Shown in pieces: positions 1-7,029 of a stretch of 14,485 bases of DNA (position 1 is its first letter; every line of letters starts with the position of its first letter). The position numbers and the translations under genes are program-made. The stretch spans positions 1 to 14,485 of the forward strand of contig JBFELO010000114.1 in the NCBI GenBank assembly GCA_041552055.1. Direction: 5' to 3'. A model generated the notes under the pieces. The model ran no database searches and was not told where the DNA came from. It worked only from the letters and a program-made list of their open reading frames with translations. Source of the stretch: JBFELO01 sp041552055 (GTDB lineage: Bacteria; Acidobacteriota; Thermoanaerobaculia; Thermoanaerobaculales; Sulfomarinibacteraceae).

Positions 1-828
1 GAGATCGAGCCGACCGGTGCCGACATCGACTGGTTCCGGTTCGGTGCACATGGCGGCAAGACCCTGGTGGCGGAGATCGTCAGCGGCGAGCTCGACTCAC
101 TGATCGCGCTCTTCGACGCCTCCGGAGCCCTGGTCGACTTCGACGACGACGGCGGCGCCGGCCTGCTGTCGAAGATCCAGGTACTGGTTCCTGCCGACGG
201 TGATTACTTCCTGGCCGTCACGACGTTCCCCGATTTCGGCCTCACCGGGGCCGGCGGCAGCGGCGGCCGTTACGTGCTGGACCTGTTCGAGCTGGACGGG
301 TTCGTGCTCGACTTGAGTGACGACGACTTCGAGGAGGTCCCGCTCGGCTTCACCTTCCCGTACCAGGGGGCAGACTGGACGAACGTCTTCGTCAACTCCA
401 ACGGCAACCTGACCTTCGGTGCGGGCGACACCGACTTCTCGGAGAGCGTCGCCGACTTCTTGGGCGGCGAGCCCCGGATCGCACCGCTGTGGGATGACCT
501 GAGCCCGAACCAGGGTGGCGAGGTGAGCGTGAGCTACGGCGCCGGTGCGATGACGGTGACCTTCGATGCGGTGCCGGAGTTTCTCGCCGGCAACTCGAAC
601 AACTTTGCCGTCACGCTCCGCTCGGACGGTTCGATCACTGTTGCGTACGGCAACATCGACGCGACCGACGGGCTCGCCGGCGTGACGGAGGGCGGCGGAG
701 CCGCCGACCCGGGCGCCAGCGATCTGTCGTCGTCGGCGACGTGGCCCGCGGCCGGCACGACCTACGAGCTGTTCGGCGGGGGCAACCCGAACGACACGAC
801 CGGGCTCACGCTCGACTTCCTGCCGTAG
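1..828 (+). CDS. Secreted PPC / NIDO-like beta-sandwich protein, C-terminal part
   Basis: The frame is open from the first base of the window, so the N-terminus lies outside; 275 residues are visible before TAG at 826-828. The first ~100 residues (from DIDWFRF through DYFLAVTTFPD to GRYVLDLFELDG) resemble a pre-peptidase C-terminal (PPC) domain, a beta-sandwich found on exported bacterial proteins. The rest, with VFVNSNGNLTFG, RIAPLWDDLSP and NFAVTLRSDGSITVAYGNI, has the pattern of a nidogen-like (NIDO) extracellular beta domain. The protein is acidic, rich in Asp and Gly, and shows no catalytic motif, so the visible part probably serves adhesion or as an accessory to an upstream enzymatic domain. 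A PPC domain often follows a protease, but none can be seen here. Domain family is moderately sure; function unknown. Confidence 0.8.
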   Translation, partial: EIEPTGADIDWFRFGAHGGKTLVAEIVSGELDSLIALFDASGALVDFDDDGGAGLLSKIQVLVPADGDYFLAVTTFPDFGLTGAGGSGGRYVLDLFELDGFVLDLSDDDFEEVPLGFTFPYQGADWTNVFVNSNGNLTFGAGDTDFSESVADFLGGEPRIAPLWDDLSPNQGGEVSVSYGAGAMTVTFDAVPEFLAGNSNNFAVTLRSDGSITVAYGNIDATDGLAGVTEGGGAADPGASDLSSSATWPAAGTTYELFGGGNPNDTTGLTLDFLP

Positions 829-830
829 CG

Positions 831-844
831 TGGAACCGGTTCCA
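831..844. repeat. 14-bp perfect palindrome
   Basis: TGGAACCGGTTCCA is a perfect palindrome three bases after the stop codon of the PPC/NIDO gene and just before the terminator hairpin. It could be a protein-binding site or chance; nothing else indicates a role. Confidence 0.3.
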
Positions 845-854
845 TGACCAACCC

Positions 855-885
855 GGCGGTGGGCCTCGGCCCACCGCCTTTTTTT
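855..885 (+). terminator. Intrinsic terminator
   Basis: A 10-bp perfect GC-rich stem (GGCGGTGGGC with GCCCACCGCC, 855-864 and 869-878), a CTCG loop and seven T (879-885). This is a textbook rho-independent terminator for the PPC/NIDO gene. The last T is the first base of the converging minus-strand stop codon (885-887), so the two genes meet end to end. The minus direction lacks a U-tract, so it probably works one way. Confidence 0.93.
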
Positions 886-2657
886 CATTTTTCGGAGTCG
901 AGTGAACGAGGGGTGCGCGGCTCCTGGTGGTGGTACAAATGGAAGGTGGCGGCCACGTAGCCGCGGTCCTCGCCGGCCGCGACGGCCTCCCAGAACGGGC
1001 GCCACCGCGTCGCCAGCTCGGTGAGGCCGCGGTAGTTGTAGAGCGACTCCGGACGTGCGGCGAGCACCGCCGGCACCAGCTGCTCGATGGTGGCGTTGAC
1101 CGCGTACCAGCCCGGCTCGATCTCGTCGCTGGGGCCGACCAGGCGGGCGTCGGGCAGGTAGGCCGCGAGCACCGCCGGCTCGAGCACCGGGTACAGCACG
1201 TGAAGTGAATCGATGTTTCGCCGACGCGTCTCCTTGGCGAGCTGGATGAAGTTCTGGCCGTACTCGAGGTCGCCGCCGCCGAGCGAAAACCGCGTCGGGT
1301 TGCTGTCCCCCAGCCACCACGTGTTGGTCGCACTCATCCACAGCGGCGCCAGGATCAGGCTCTCGACCGCGAGGACGGCCACCAGGGGGATGAACGCGGC
1401 ACGACTGCGAGCGACCCCCAGCGCCACCGGCAGGTAGAGCATCGGTACCACCGGCAGCAGGTGCCGCACGCTCAGGTTGTAGTTGGAGGTCATCGCCGCC
1501 GCCAGGTACATCGCGACGGTGACCAGCAGCGGAACGGCGAGCCTCGGAACCTCCAGCCGCGGCTTCCCGGGAGATCGTCGCCGCCACCACAGGATCGCGA
1601 GCACAACCGCGGCCACCAGGATGGCGACCGGTGTCTTCACCAGCAGCACCGCCGGGTAGTACCACCACCTGCCCTGGGAGGTGACGGTGCCGAAGGCGTA
1701 CGAGGGATAGACTCCGATCCGGTCCTGGGTCACGATGCCGACCGCACCGAGCAGCCACTGGGCGAGCCGTGGGTCGGCCTCCTCGACCGCCAGCAGCGGC
1801 CCCTCGAGAGGTTGCATGCGGTCGGTGACCTTGAGGGTGCCGGCGGCGCGGCAGTAGCTGCGGATCGTCTGACGTCCGGCAGCGCTGTCGTAGCGCCAGT
1901 TCGCCGCCGCGTAGGTCGCCTCGACCAGGCCGACCGCGAGCGCTGCGACAGCGACCAGGTGAGCGATCCGGATCCGAATCGGGCGAGCCGCCATCAGCAG
2001 GCTGATCACGACCGCCGGCACCAGCAGCAGCCCGGAGAACTTCACCGAGATCGCCACTCCGAACGCGAGGCCGATCAGAGCGGCGTTGCCGAGGGTCGGG
2101 AGTCGCACGTACCGCGCGCACAGCACCACGGTCGTGACGAACGCCGCCGCCACTGCGGTGTCGGTCTGGAGCAGGGAGAGCTGCGGCACGACGCTGAACG
2201 ACAGGGCGGTCAGGAGCGTGAGCACGAGGCCGCAGGCGGCACCGCCGAACTGTGTGCCCAGCGCGTAGCAGGCCGCCAACAATGGCAGTGCGAAGCAGCA
2301 CAGCACGAGCAGCCGGCCGCGGAGCACGACCCGCTCTAGCACGTCGGGATTGCGATGGGCGAGGTTGATGGCCTGTCGCCACTGCTCGACGCGCGCCGGC
2401 GGCACGAGCGGGCGATCCTCGAGCAGCGACGGTGCCGCGGCGATCAGCTTGACCAGCGGCGGGTGCTCCAGGTTGAGGAGGTTCTGGCCGTACCTGACGG
2501 CCTGGTGGCCGGCCACGAGATGGTAGGCACCGTCACCGGTGAGGGACTGCGCGCGCACCGCCGCCAGCTGCAGCCCGAGGGCGACCGCGGTCCCGGCGGC
2601 GGCGATCGCCAGCCGACCCCGGAACCAGGACGTGACTGTGCGGGAGGTTTCCTGCAT
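885..2657 (-). CDS. GT39 / ArnT-like integral-membrane glycosyltransferase
   Basis: A 590-aa polytopic membrane protein. The start chosen is ATG at 2655-2657 (MQETSRTV). The frame stays open to 2771, but that extension is Arg-rich and has no Shine-Dalgarno (SD). A first hydrophobic segment (residues ~16-34) is followed by a periplasmic loop with TGDGAYH (~40-46) and LEHPPLVK (~63-70), matching the Asp-containing first loop and HPPL motif of protein mannosyltransferase/ArnT-type GT-C enzymes (PMT_2). Many more hydrophobic helices follow, such as LVLCCFALPLLAACYALG and LLLVPAVVISLLMAA, then a soluble C-terminal domain (~450-590). Such enzymes move a sugar from a polyprenyl-phosphate donor to lipid, protein or glycan; donor and acceptor cannot be told from sequence. 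It is transcribed alone, divergent from the DUF134 operon. Confidence 0.8.
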   Translation of the reverse strand: MQETSRTVTSWFRGRLAIAAAGTAVALGLQLAAVRAQSLTGDGAYHLVAGHQAVRYGQNLLNLEHPPLVKLIAAAPSLLEDRPLVPPARVEQWRQAINLAHRNPDVLERVVLRGRLLVLCCFALPLLAACYALGTQFGGAACGLVLTLLTALSFSVVPQLSLLQTDTAVAAAFVTTVVLCARYVRLPTLGNAALIGLAFGVAISVKFSGLLLVPAVVISLLMAARPIRIRIAHLVAVAALAVGLVEATYAAANWRYDSAAGRQTIRSYCRAAGTLKVTDRMQPLEGPLLAVEEADPRLAQWLLGAVGIVTQDRIGVYPSYAFGTVTSQGRWWYYPAVLLVKTPVAILVAAVVLAILWWRRRSPGKPRLEVPRLAVPLLVTVAMYLAAAMTSNYNLSVRHLLPVVPMLYLPVALGVARSRAAFIPLVAVLAVESLILAPLWMSATNTWWLGDSNPTRFSLGGGDLEYGQNFIQLAKETRRRNIDSLHVLYPVLEPAVLAAYLPDARLVGPSDEIEPGWYAVNATIEQLVPAVLAARPESLYNYRGLTELATRWRPFWEAVAAGEDRGYVAATFHLYHHQEPRTPRSLDSEK

Positions 2658-2684
2658 CAGGGTCGAGCGTAGCGAACGGTGGAA

Positions 2685-2705
2685 ATCGCCGTCAAGGACG
2701 GCGAT
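2685..2705 (-). promoter_or_regulatory. Hairpin in the leader of the GT39 gene
   Basis: A perfect 9-bp inverted repeat (ATCGCCGTC with GACGGCGAT) around a 3-nt AAG loop lies 28-48 nt upstream of the GT39 start and inside the divergent intergenic region. It may be an mRNA leader stem-loop or a dyad operator. No U-tract follows on either strand, so it is not a terminator. Confidence 0.45.
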
Positions 2706-2739
2706 GCCGGAGCAACGTCGCCGACGTCTTGGGGACCCC

Positions 2740-2768
2740 TTGACATTCAAGAGTAACGAACATATGTT
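2740..2768 (+). promoter_or_regulatory. Sigma-70-type promoter with dyad over the -10
   Basis: TTGACA at 2740-2745, a 17-bp spacer, and TATGTT at 2763-2768 (4 of 6 matches to TATAAT) put transcription start near 2775, just before the GGGAGG SD (2776-2781) of the DUF134 gene. A perfect 12-bp palindrome, GAACATATGTTC (2758-2769), covers the -10 box. That is a good place for a repressor, possibly the DUF134 protein itself. The promoter is predicted from sequence only. Confidence 0.65.
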
Positions 2769-2785
2769 CAAAACAGGGAGGTGCC

Positions 2786-3241
2786 GTGGGACGGCCGGAA
2801 AAGCTCAGGAGGGTCGGATGCGTGGCGCGGGGGCGGGCATTCAAGCCGGTCGGCCGGCGAGCCGCCGGGCTGGACGTGGCGACGCTGCGCCTGGACGAGC
2901 TCGAGGCGCTGCGGCTCGCCGACCTGGAGGGCCTGTACCAGGAGGCGGCAGCCGAGCGCATGGGTGTGTCACGACCCACCTTTGCCCGCATCCTCGCGCG
3001 GGCGCGGTCGACGGTGGCGAGGGCCCTGATCGAGGAACGACTGCTGGTGGTGGAGGACGGACCGGTGGTGGCCGGACCGGCCGAGCCGCTGCCGTGCCCG
3101 GTGCACGGCGGTGGGCCTCGCCGGGGGCGCGGCTGCCGTTGCCGTCGCGACCGGGGAGGCTCTGTGGGCAGTACGGATGCGTTTCAAAGAACTGTAAATG
3201 GAGGAGACGGAGATGACGACACTCGCGATTCCGATGCGTGA
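2786..3241 (+). CDS. DUF134 (UPF0251) HTH DNA-binding protein
   Basis: 151 aa from GTG, preceded by AGGGAGG (2775-2781) at 4-nt spacing. The start MGRPEK, then FKPVG (~19-23), LDELEALRLADLEGLYQEAA (36-55) and ERMGVSRPTFARILARAR (57-74) are signature stretches of the DUF134 family. The region ~38-80 is a sigma-4-like helix-turn-helix. A Cys/His-containing tail (PCPVHGG, RGRGCRCRR, ~103-121) could bind metal. The last ~25 residues are low-complexity and overlap the next gene by 29 nt, suggesting translational coupling. Family members are predicted regulators found beside NifX-type proteins, as here. The binding site is not known; the palindrome in its own promoter is a candidate. Confidence 0.9.
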   Translation: MGRPEKLRRVGCVARGRAFKPVGRRAAGLDVATLRLDELEALRLADLEGLYQEAAAERMGVSRPTFARILARARSTVARALIEERLLVVEDGPVVAGPAEPLPCPVHGGGPRRGRGCRCRRDRGGSVGSTDAFQRTVNGGDGDDDTRDSDA

Positions 3242-3602
3242 CGGGAGGTTTTGCGAGCACTTCGGCGGCGCCGAGGCGTTCGCCTTGTACACGACCGAAG
3301 ACGGTACGAATTCGGTCGACGAGCGACGGACGATGAGCCCGCCCGAGCACGGACGGGGCGTGTACCCGATGTGGCTGCGCCAGCTCGGAGCGCAGGTGAT
3401 CCTGGCCGCAGGCATGGGACCGCGGGCGGTGGGGATCTTTGCCCAACACGGCATCGAGGTGGTGCTCGGAGTCCGGGGGGAGGATCCGGACCTGATGGTC
3501 GAGCGCTACCTCGAGGGGACGCTGAAGGCCACGGGTGAGGCGTGCCACGAGCATGGCTTCCACGACTGCGGCCATCACGAGCCAGGCGATGGTATCGGCT
3601 GA
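3213..3602 (+). CDS. NifB/NifX-family Mo-Fe-cluster-binding protein
   Basis: 129 aa. The ATG at 3213 is chosen because GGAGGA (3200-3205) sits 7 nt upstream; an in-frame ATG at 3198 would lie before this SD. The fold family is the dinitrogenase iron-molybdenum cofactor biosynthesis domain: N-terminal strand TLAIPMRDGRF, CEHFGGAEAF (~14-23), GVYPMWLRQLGAQVILAAGMGPRA (~50-72) and GIEVVLGVRG. The C-terminus is rich in His and Cys (CHEHGFHDCGHH, ~110-121), a likely extra metal site. No nitrogenase genes are nearby, so a general Fe-S/metal cluster carrier or sensor role is likelier than nitrogen fixation. It overlaps the DUF134 gene and is followed 51 nt later by the zinc-ribbon gene. Confidence 0.9.
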   Translation: MTTLAIPMRDGRFCEHFGGAEAFALYTTEDGTNSVDERRTMSPPEHGRGVYPMWLRQLGAQVILAAGMGPRAVGIFAQHGIEVVLGVRGEDPDLMVERYLEGTLKATGEACHEHGFHDCGHHEPGDGIG

Positions 3603-3653
3603 GGTGGGCATCGCGCCAACCACCAGAATCGGATCAGTTGACTGGAGGATGAC

Positions 3654-3914
3654 GTGAGAAATCAGAGTCGAGGTGGCGGGGCGGATCAGGGTGGCGGCGG
3701 AGGAATGGGCCATGGTGCCGGCGCCGGAAGAGGTGGTCTCGGGATGGGCGGGACGTGTCTGTGTCCCAAGTGCGGCCGGAGGCAGGATCACCAACCCGGG
3801 CTACCGTGCATGCAGGAGCGCTGTCCCGAGTGCGGCACTGCGCTGGTCCGGGAAGGCTCGCCGCACCACCTGGAGATCGATCGCCGCCGTGCCACGTCCG
3901 TAACCGAAGAGTAG
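3654..3914 (+). CDS. Small Gly-rich zinc-ribbon/rubredoxin-like protein
   Basis: 86 aa from GTG, with GGAGG (3644-3648) 5 nt upstream. Residues 1-33 are Gly/Met-rich (GGGGGMGHGAG). The rest holds CLCPKCG (35-41), DHQPGLPC (45-52) and ERCPECGTALVRE (55-67): six cysteines, C35, C37, C40, C52, C57 and C60, as two knuckles of a zinc ribbon or iron site. From memory, similar small CPKCG proteins accompany DUF134 and NifX-type genes in anaerobe-type clusters. Last gene of the operon. Function unknown; a metal-binding partner of the NifX-like protein is an inference. Confidence 0.82.
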   Translation: MRNQSRGGGADQGGGGGMGHGAGAGRGGLGMGGTCLCPKCGRRQDHQPGLPCMQERCPECGTALVREGSPHHLEIDRRRATSVTEE

Positions 3915-3929
3915 TCACCAGACACACAC

Positions 3930-3953
3930 GATGTTCTGCTGCGGTAGAGCATC
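3930..3953 (+). terminator. Stem-loop after the DUF134-NifX operon
   Basis: GATGTTCTGC and GTAGAGCATC form a 10-bp stem with two G-U pairs and a TGCG loop, 16 nt after the last stop codon of the operon. No U-tract follows, so this could be a weak or factor-assisted terminator or an mRNA 3'-end stabiliser. The rest of 3915-4073 shows nothing recognisable. Confidence 0.35.
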
Positions 3954-4073
3954 GCAGAGGCCGGATTGCTCGGCGTCCCCATCGGACCGCCGAAGGACTG
4001 GACGCCGAGCTGTGACGAACGGGCACCTGGCCCGCGGCGATGCGAGCCGAGCGAGCACCGGACCCGCGTCGCG

Positions 4074-5111
4074 TCAGCCGTGGGTCGGCAGGTCGAGATC
4101 GGTGGCGCGACTGGCGGCCCGAGCGAGGTCGAGGGCGGCTGGGCGATGGCGCCGATCGGCCTGATTTCGAAAAGCGCTGTGCCCTTCCTGAAGCCGGGCC
4201 GAGCACGGATCGTCGGCCGACACGCACGGGCCGCCGTTGTTGATGCACTCGAGGAGACGCTGCGGCGTTCCGAGGTCTGTCCAGCCACACGGCGGTACCG
4301 CCAGCACGTGCAGCCGCTCGTTGACGAGTTGCAGGACGCGTTTCGAGAAGTCGACGGTCGGCAACTGGTCATACAGCCGGAGCAGAACGTGGTGGGGCCT
4401 GTCCCACGAAACGAACTCGAGTGCAGACCTGAACCGATCGACCAACCACGGCAGCGTCCGGCGGAAGTGGTCCATCAGGGTCTCGCCGGTGGCGACAAAG
4501 GTGAAGCTGCTCCACAGGGCACCGCTGAGCATCAACTCGTGTGCGAGGTGCGCGTCCGGCTTTTCGACGAACGACGTCACGACCCGAACCGAACCTTCAG
4601 CGTCGGGCGAGGGCGTGATCCAGCCGTACTCGGTGTCCGGTCGGTCAGGCTCCATTCCGAGCAACACCAGCTCGTTGGGTCGCTCGTCCACGTGTTCTAC
4701 CGCCTCCAGCAACGAGGCGCTGAGCGTCTGCTCGTCTCGGACGTAGTGATCTGACGGCGCCACGACGACGCGCGCGTTCGGGTCGCGGTACAGAATCGAC
4801 GTCAGTGGCAGCAGGACACCGCACGCGGTCCCGCGATCACACGGCTGCACGACGATGTTCTCGGGTGGGATGTTGGCCAGCTCGGGCTCCCACCACCTGC
4901 GATGTGCGGCGGCGACCACGACCAGGATGCGACGCGGCTCGACCACGGCCTCCATGCGCCGAATCGTCGTTGTCAGCAGCGAGGGTCCCTCGAACACCGA
5001 ACAGAACTGCTTAGGGATCACCGTCCCGGTCGCGTCGGCGGTGAGAGAGTGCAGTCGCCGGCCGGAGCCACCTGCGAGAACAATCCCCCATCGCGCCCCC
5101 AGTGCGCCCAT
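4074..5111 (-). CDS. Mannose-1-phosphate guanylyltransferase-like sugar nucleotidyltransferase
   Basis: 345 aa from ATG at 5109-5111, with a strong SD (AAGGGAGG, 5123-5116 on the minus strand). It shows the nucleotidyltransferase motifs in order: LAGGSGRRL (12-20), PKQF (33-36), CDRGTACG (91-98, in place of the usual NRGTAPA), APSDHYV (118-124), EYGWI (161-165), FVEKP (181-185), DFSKRVL (254-260) and WTDLGT (277-282). This is the pattern of GDP-mannose pyrophosphorylases (ManC/RfbM type), which make GDP-mannose from mannose-1-phosphate and GTP in the cytoplasm. The isomerase domain of bifunctional ManC is absent. The ~45-residue C-terminal tail is Arg/Ala-rich and unlike the family. Sugar specificity is inferred. 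It stands alone. Confidence 0.85.
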   Translation of the reverse strand: MGALGARWGIVLAGGSGRRLHSLTADATGTVIPKQFCSVFEGPSLLTTTIRRMEAVVEPRRILVVVAAAHRRWWEPELANIPPENIVVQPCDRGTACGVLLPLTSILYRDPNARVVVAPSDHYVRDEQTLSASLLEAVEHVDERPNELVLLGMEPDRPDTEYGWITPSPDAEGSVRVVTSFVEKPDAHLAHELMLSGALWSSFTFVATGETLMDHFRRTLPWLVDRFRSALEFVSWDRPHHVLLRLYDQLPTVDFSKRVLQLVNERLHVLAVPPCGWTDLGTPQRLLECINNGGPCVSADDPCSARLQEGHSAFRNQADRRHRPAALDLARAASRATDLDLPTHG

Positions 5112-5470
5112 GACGCCTCCCTTCTCCGATCAGCCGCCCACGTCGGTGTCCGCTTCAAGGCTGCAAGGCCGCGTTCGAGGTGGCAATCAACGAAGATAGT
5201 GCGACTAGATCTCAAAGTCTCGTGACCCGAGTCACTCTCCTCATGGCCTCCAGTGGAGGCCGCGGACGACGACGCGGAGCGGGCCCACCGTTGAAAGTGT
5301 GCGGCGGCAGCAGCAATCCCCGGCGCGCCGTGGCACGAGCCTGCCAACCGGTGCATTCCCGCCGTGTGACCGCGGTCAGTTTCGCTATGCCCTGCCGGGG
5401 CCTAATGTTGAATGCAGGAATCAACCGGAGACACACGCGCGCACAGGCGCATCGAAACGGAGGGTCGATC
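5112..5470. other. Divergent intergenic region with inverted repeats
   Basis: No convincing gene lies between the nucleotidyltransferase start and the cytochrome leader. It holds a perfect 7-bp hairpin (GGCCTCC, AGT loop, GGAGGCC; 5245-5261) and a GTGAC/GTCAC inverted repeat (5222-5235) with a CCGA loop. Promoters for both divergent genes should be here, but I see no clear -35/-10 pair. Confidence 0.5.
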
Positions 5471-5581
5471 ATGATGCGAGTTTCAGATGTCAGATCCAGG
5501 AAGACTCACCCGGGGGCACGATCGACGTGCGGTCAGGGCGATACTTGTTGCGCAACGGGCCACGACGGTCGTTCAAGGTGA
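5471..5581 (+). CDS. Possible 36-aa leader ORF upstream of the cytochrome, or a frameshifted true start
   Basis: ATGATG at 5471 has the best SD of this region (GGAGGG, 5459-5464, 6-nt spacing). The frame encodes 36 residues including TCGQGDTCC and ends at TGA 5579-5581, which overlaps an ATG (5581) in the cytochrome frame as TGATG. It could be a translationally coupled leader peptide. Alternatively it is the true start of the cytochrome, with one base missing between 5471 and 5579. Confidence 0.3.
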   Translation: MMRVSDVRSRKTHPGARSTCGQGDTCCATGHDGRSR

Positions 5582-6726
5582 TGAGTGCCGCCGCACTGGT
5601 CGCCGCCGCGGTCGGCCTGGGCGCCGGGGCGCAGCCGTTCGGCAGTGCGTCGCGCGGTCGCGAGGTGCTGCGCAGTCGGGACTGCCTGAGATGTCACTCA
5701 ATCGGTGGCGCGGGCTCCGGGGCGGCCCCGGACCTCGGCCGGCGGTCGATCGGCGAGCGTCATTCGCCGACGGAGATCGCAGCCTCGATGTGGAACCACG
5801 GCCCGGAGATCTGGCAAGAACCGGCCGGCGAACGACAGCAGGCGACGGCGTTGACAGCTCGCGACGGCGACGATCTGCTGGCCTACTTCTGGTCTCTGAG
5901 GTACTTCGACGGTCCCGGCGAGGCGATTCAGGGAAAGCAGGTGTTCGAGGACAAGGGCTGTGCCGGGTGCCACGCGCTGACCACGTCTGATGACATCGGC
6001 GGAGCGCCGGCGGTGTCCGAATGGCAGGGTCTGAGAGACCCAGTGGAGTGGTCCGAGCGCCTCTGGAATCACTCGGCAGAGATGAGCCGATTGTTCGAGG
6101 AGCGGGGGTTGAAGTGGCCCCGGTTCAGCGAGGAGGAAATGACCGACATGCTGGTCTACCTCCAGGGGCTCGCCTCGACGCGGCAGCAAGCGCGCACGCT
6201 CACACTGTCGAATCCAGAGGCGGGTCACGCCGTGTTCGAGGCGAAGGGTTGTGTCAGCTGCCACACCCTGGGCTCCGCGAGACAGTCCGTCGCGAGGTCG
6301 GGGGGATCCCTCCAGGGCTTTCAGACCATGACGGGCTTCACCGCCGCGATGTGGAACCACGCCCCCGAGATGCGGGCACGCGGTGCCGAATTTGGCATCG
6401 AAACGCCGCAGTTCACGGTCGACGAGATGCGCGCCATGATCTCGTTCGTGTACTTTGGCGGCGGCTTCGAGGATCGCGGAAATCCGAAAGAGGGGCGTTC
6501 CCTTTTCGTCAAGAAACAGTGCGCGTCGTGCCACGGGGAGTCAGGGTCGCTCGCTGGTGGAACGCTCGGAGAAGGCAGAGCATCGGCGGCCCGCATGGTC
6601 GAAGCCGTGTGGTCCCACGGACTGGAGATGCTCCACGAGATCGAGCGCCGGGGCGAGCAATGGCCTACCTTGTCGGCCCGCGACGTGGCGAACCTGGTGG
6701 CCTTTCTCAACGAACCGAGGGGTTGA
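5545..6726 (+). CDS. Periplasmic tetrahaem c-type cytochrome (four tandem domains)
   Basis: Four haem-binding motifs, CLRCH, CAGCH, CVSCH and CASCH, at residues 35, 127, 224 and 314 counted from the ATG at 5581. Each begins a ~90-residue domain that ends in a shared block: MWNHGPEIW, LWNHSAEMSR, MWNHAPEMRA and VWSHGLEMLH, followed in three of them by a helix such as EEEMTDMLVYLQGL. The protein is therefore four copies of one monohaem domain. A signal peptide is visible (RNGPRRSFKV, then MSAAALVAAAVGLGAGA). I start at TTG 5545 (AGGG at 5535-5538) because it includes the positive n-region; ATG 5581 is the conservative alternative and would lack it. The likely role is periplasmic electron transfer. 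Partner unknown. Confidence 0.87.
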   Translation: MLRNGPRRSFKVMSAAALVAAAVGLGAGAQPFGSASRGREVLRSRDCLRCHSIGGAGSGAAPDLGRRSIGERHSPTEIAASMWNHGPEIWQEPAGERQQATALTARDGDDLLAYFWSLRYFDGPGEAIQGKQVFEDKGCAGCHALTTSDDIGGAPAVSEWQGLRDPVEWSERLWNHSAEMSRLFEERGLKWPRFSEEEMTDMLVYLQGLASTRQQARTLTLSNPEAGHAVFEAKGCVSCHTLGSARQSVARSGGSLQGFQTMTGFTAAMWNHAPEMRARGAEFGIETPQFTVDEMRAMISFVYFGGGFEDRGNPKEGRSLFVKKQCASCHGESGSLAGGTLGEGRASAARMVEAVWSHGLEMLHEIERRGEQWPTLSARDVANLVAFLNEPRG

Positions 6727-6784
6727 AACACGACGAGCAGCCGGCGAGTCTGAGCCGTGGCCGGTCGGCCGCTGGGGGAAGCGT

Positions 6785-6797
6785 TGACCCGAGGTCA
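6785..6797. repeat. TGACC-CGA-GGTCA inverted repeat
   Basis: A perfect 5-bp dyad with a 3-nt spacer, 58 nt after the cytochrome stop. It resembles the GTGAC-CCGA-GTCAC dyad upstream of the cytochrome (5222-5235). Possibly an operator; weak evidence. Confidence 0.25.
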
Positions 6798-6833
6798 CGG
6801 CAGCTGGCGACGAATCGACTCTACCGGTATGTG

Positions 6834-6858
6834 AGGAACCTCAGATCGCGAGGTTCTT
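6834..6858 (+). terminator. Stem-loop after the cytochrome gene
   Basis: AGGAACCTC pairs with GAGGTTCTT (9 bp, one G-U) around a 7-nt loop, 108 nt after the cytochrome stop. There is no U-tract, so termination is uncertain. In the remaining gap to 7029 I see only a TTGACG (6985-6990) without a matching -10, and a 15-codon ORF at 6915-6962 with no support. Confidence 0.35.
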
Positions 6859-7029
6859 CGTGTGCAGGGAGAGGTGTGTCGTCACCAAATCGTGGGTCCC
6901 GGCACAATAAGGTGATGATCGACATGCTGAATCGGCCTCGTCTGCGTGTGCCTGGTACGTGAATGTGCGACACGCACCGCACGCTTGACGGTGTGAAGGT
7001 TCAATCCGCAGTCGATCAGGGAGCCATCG

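Noticed and set aside
97..2382. Long 761-codon open frame on the minus strand
   Set aside because: It covers both the PPC/NIDO gene and the GT39 gene in a wrong frame, is Arg/Ala/Gly-rich and crosses a strong terminator; a GC-rich shadow.
3213..3602. Nitrogen fixation protein NifX
   Set aside because: The domain family is right, but no nif genes are present and the neighbours are the DUF134/zinc-ribbon type.
5698..6534. 278-codon minus-strand frame antisense to the cytochrome
   Set aside because: The plus frame has four CxxCH motifs and repeated domains; the antisense product is a shadow.
6915..6962. 15-codon ORF before the flavoprotein gene
   Set aside because: Very short, with AAGG touching the ATG and no recognisable sequence.
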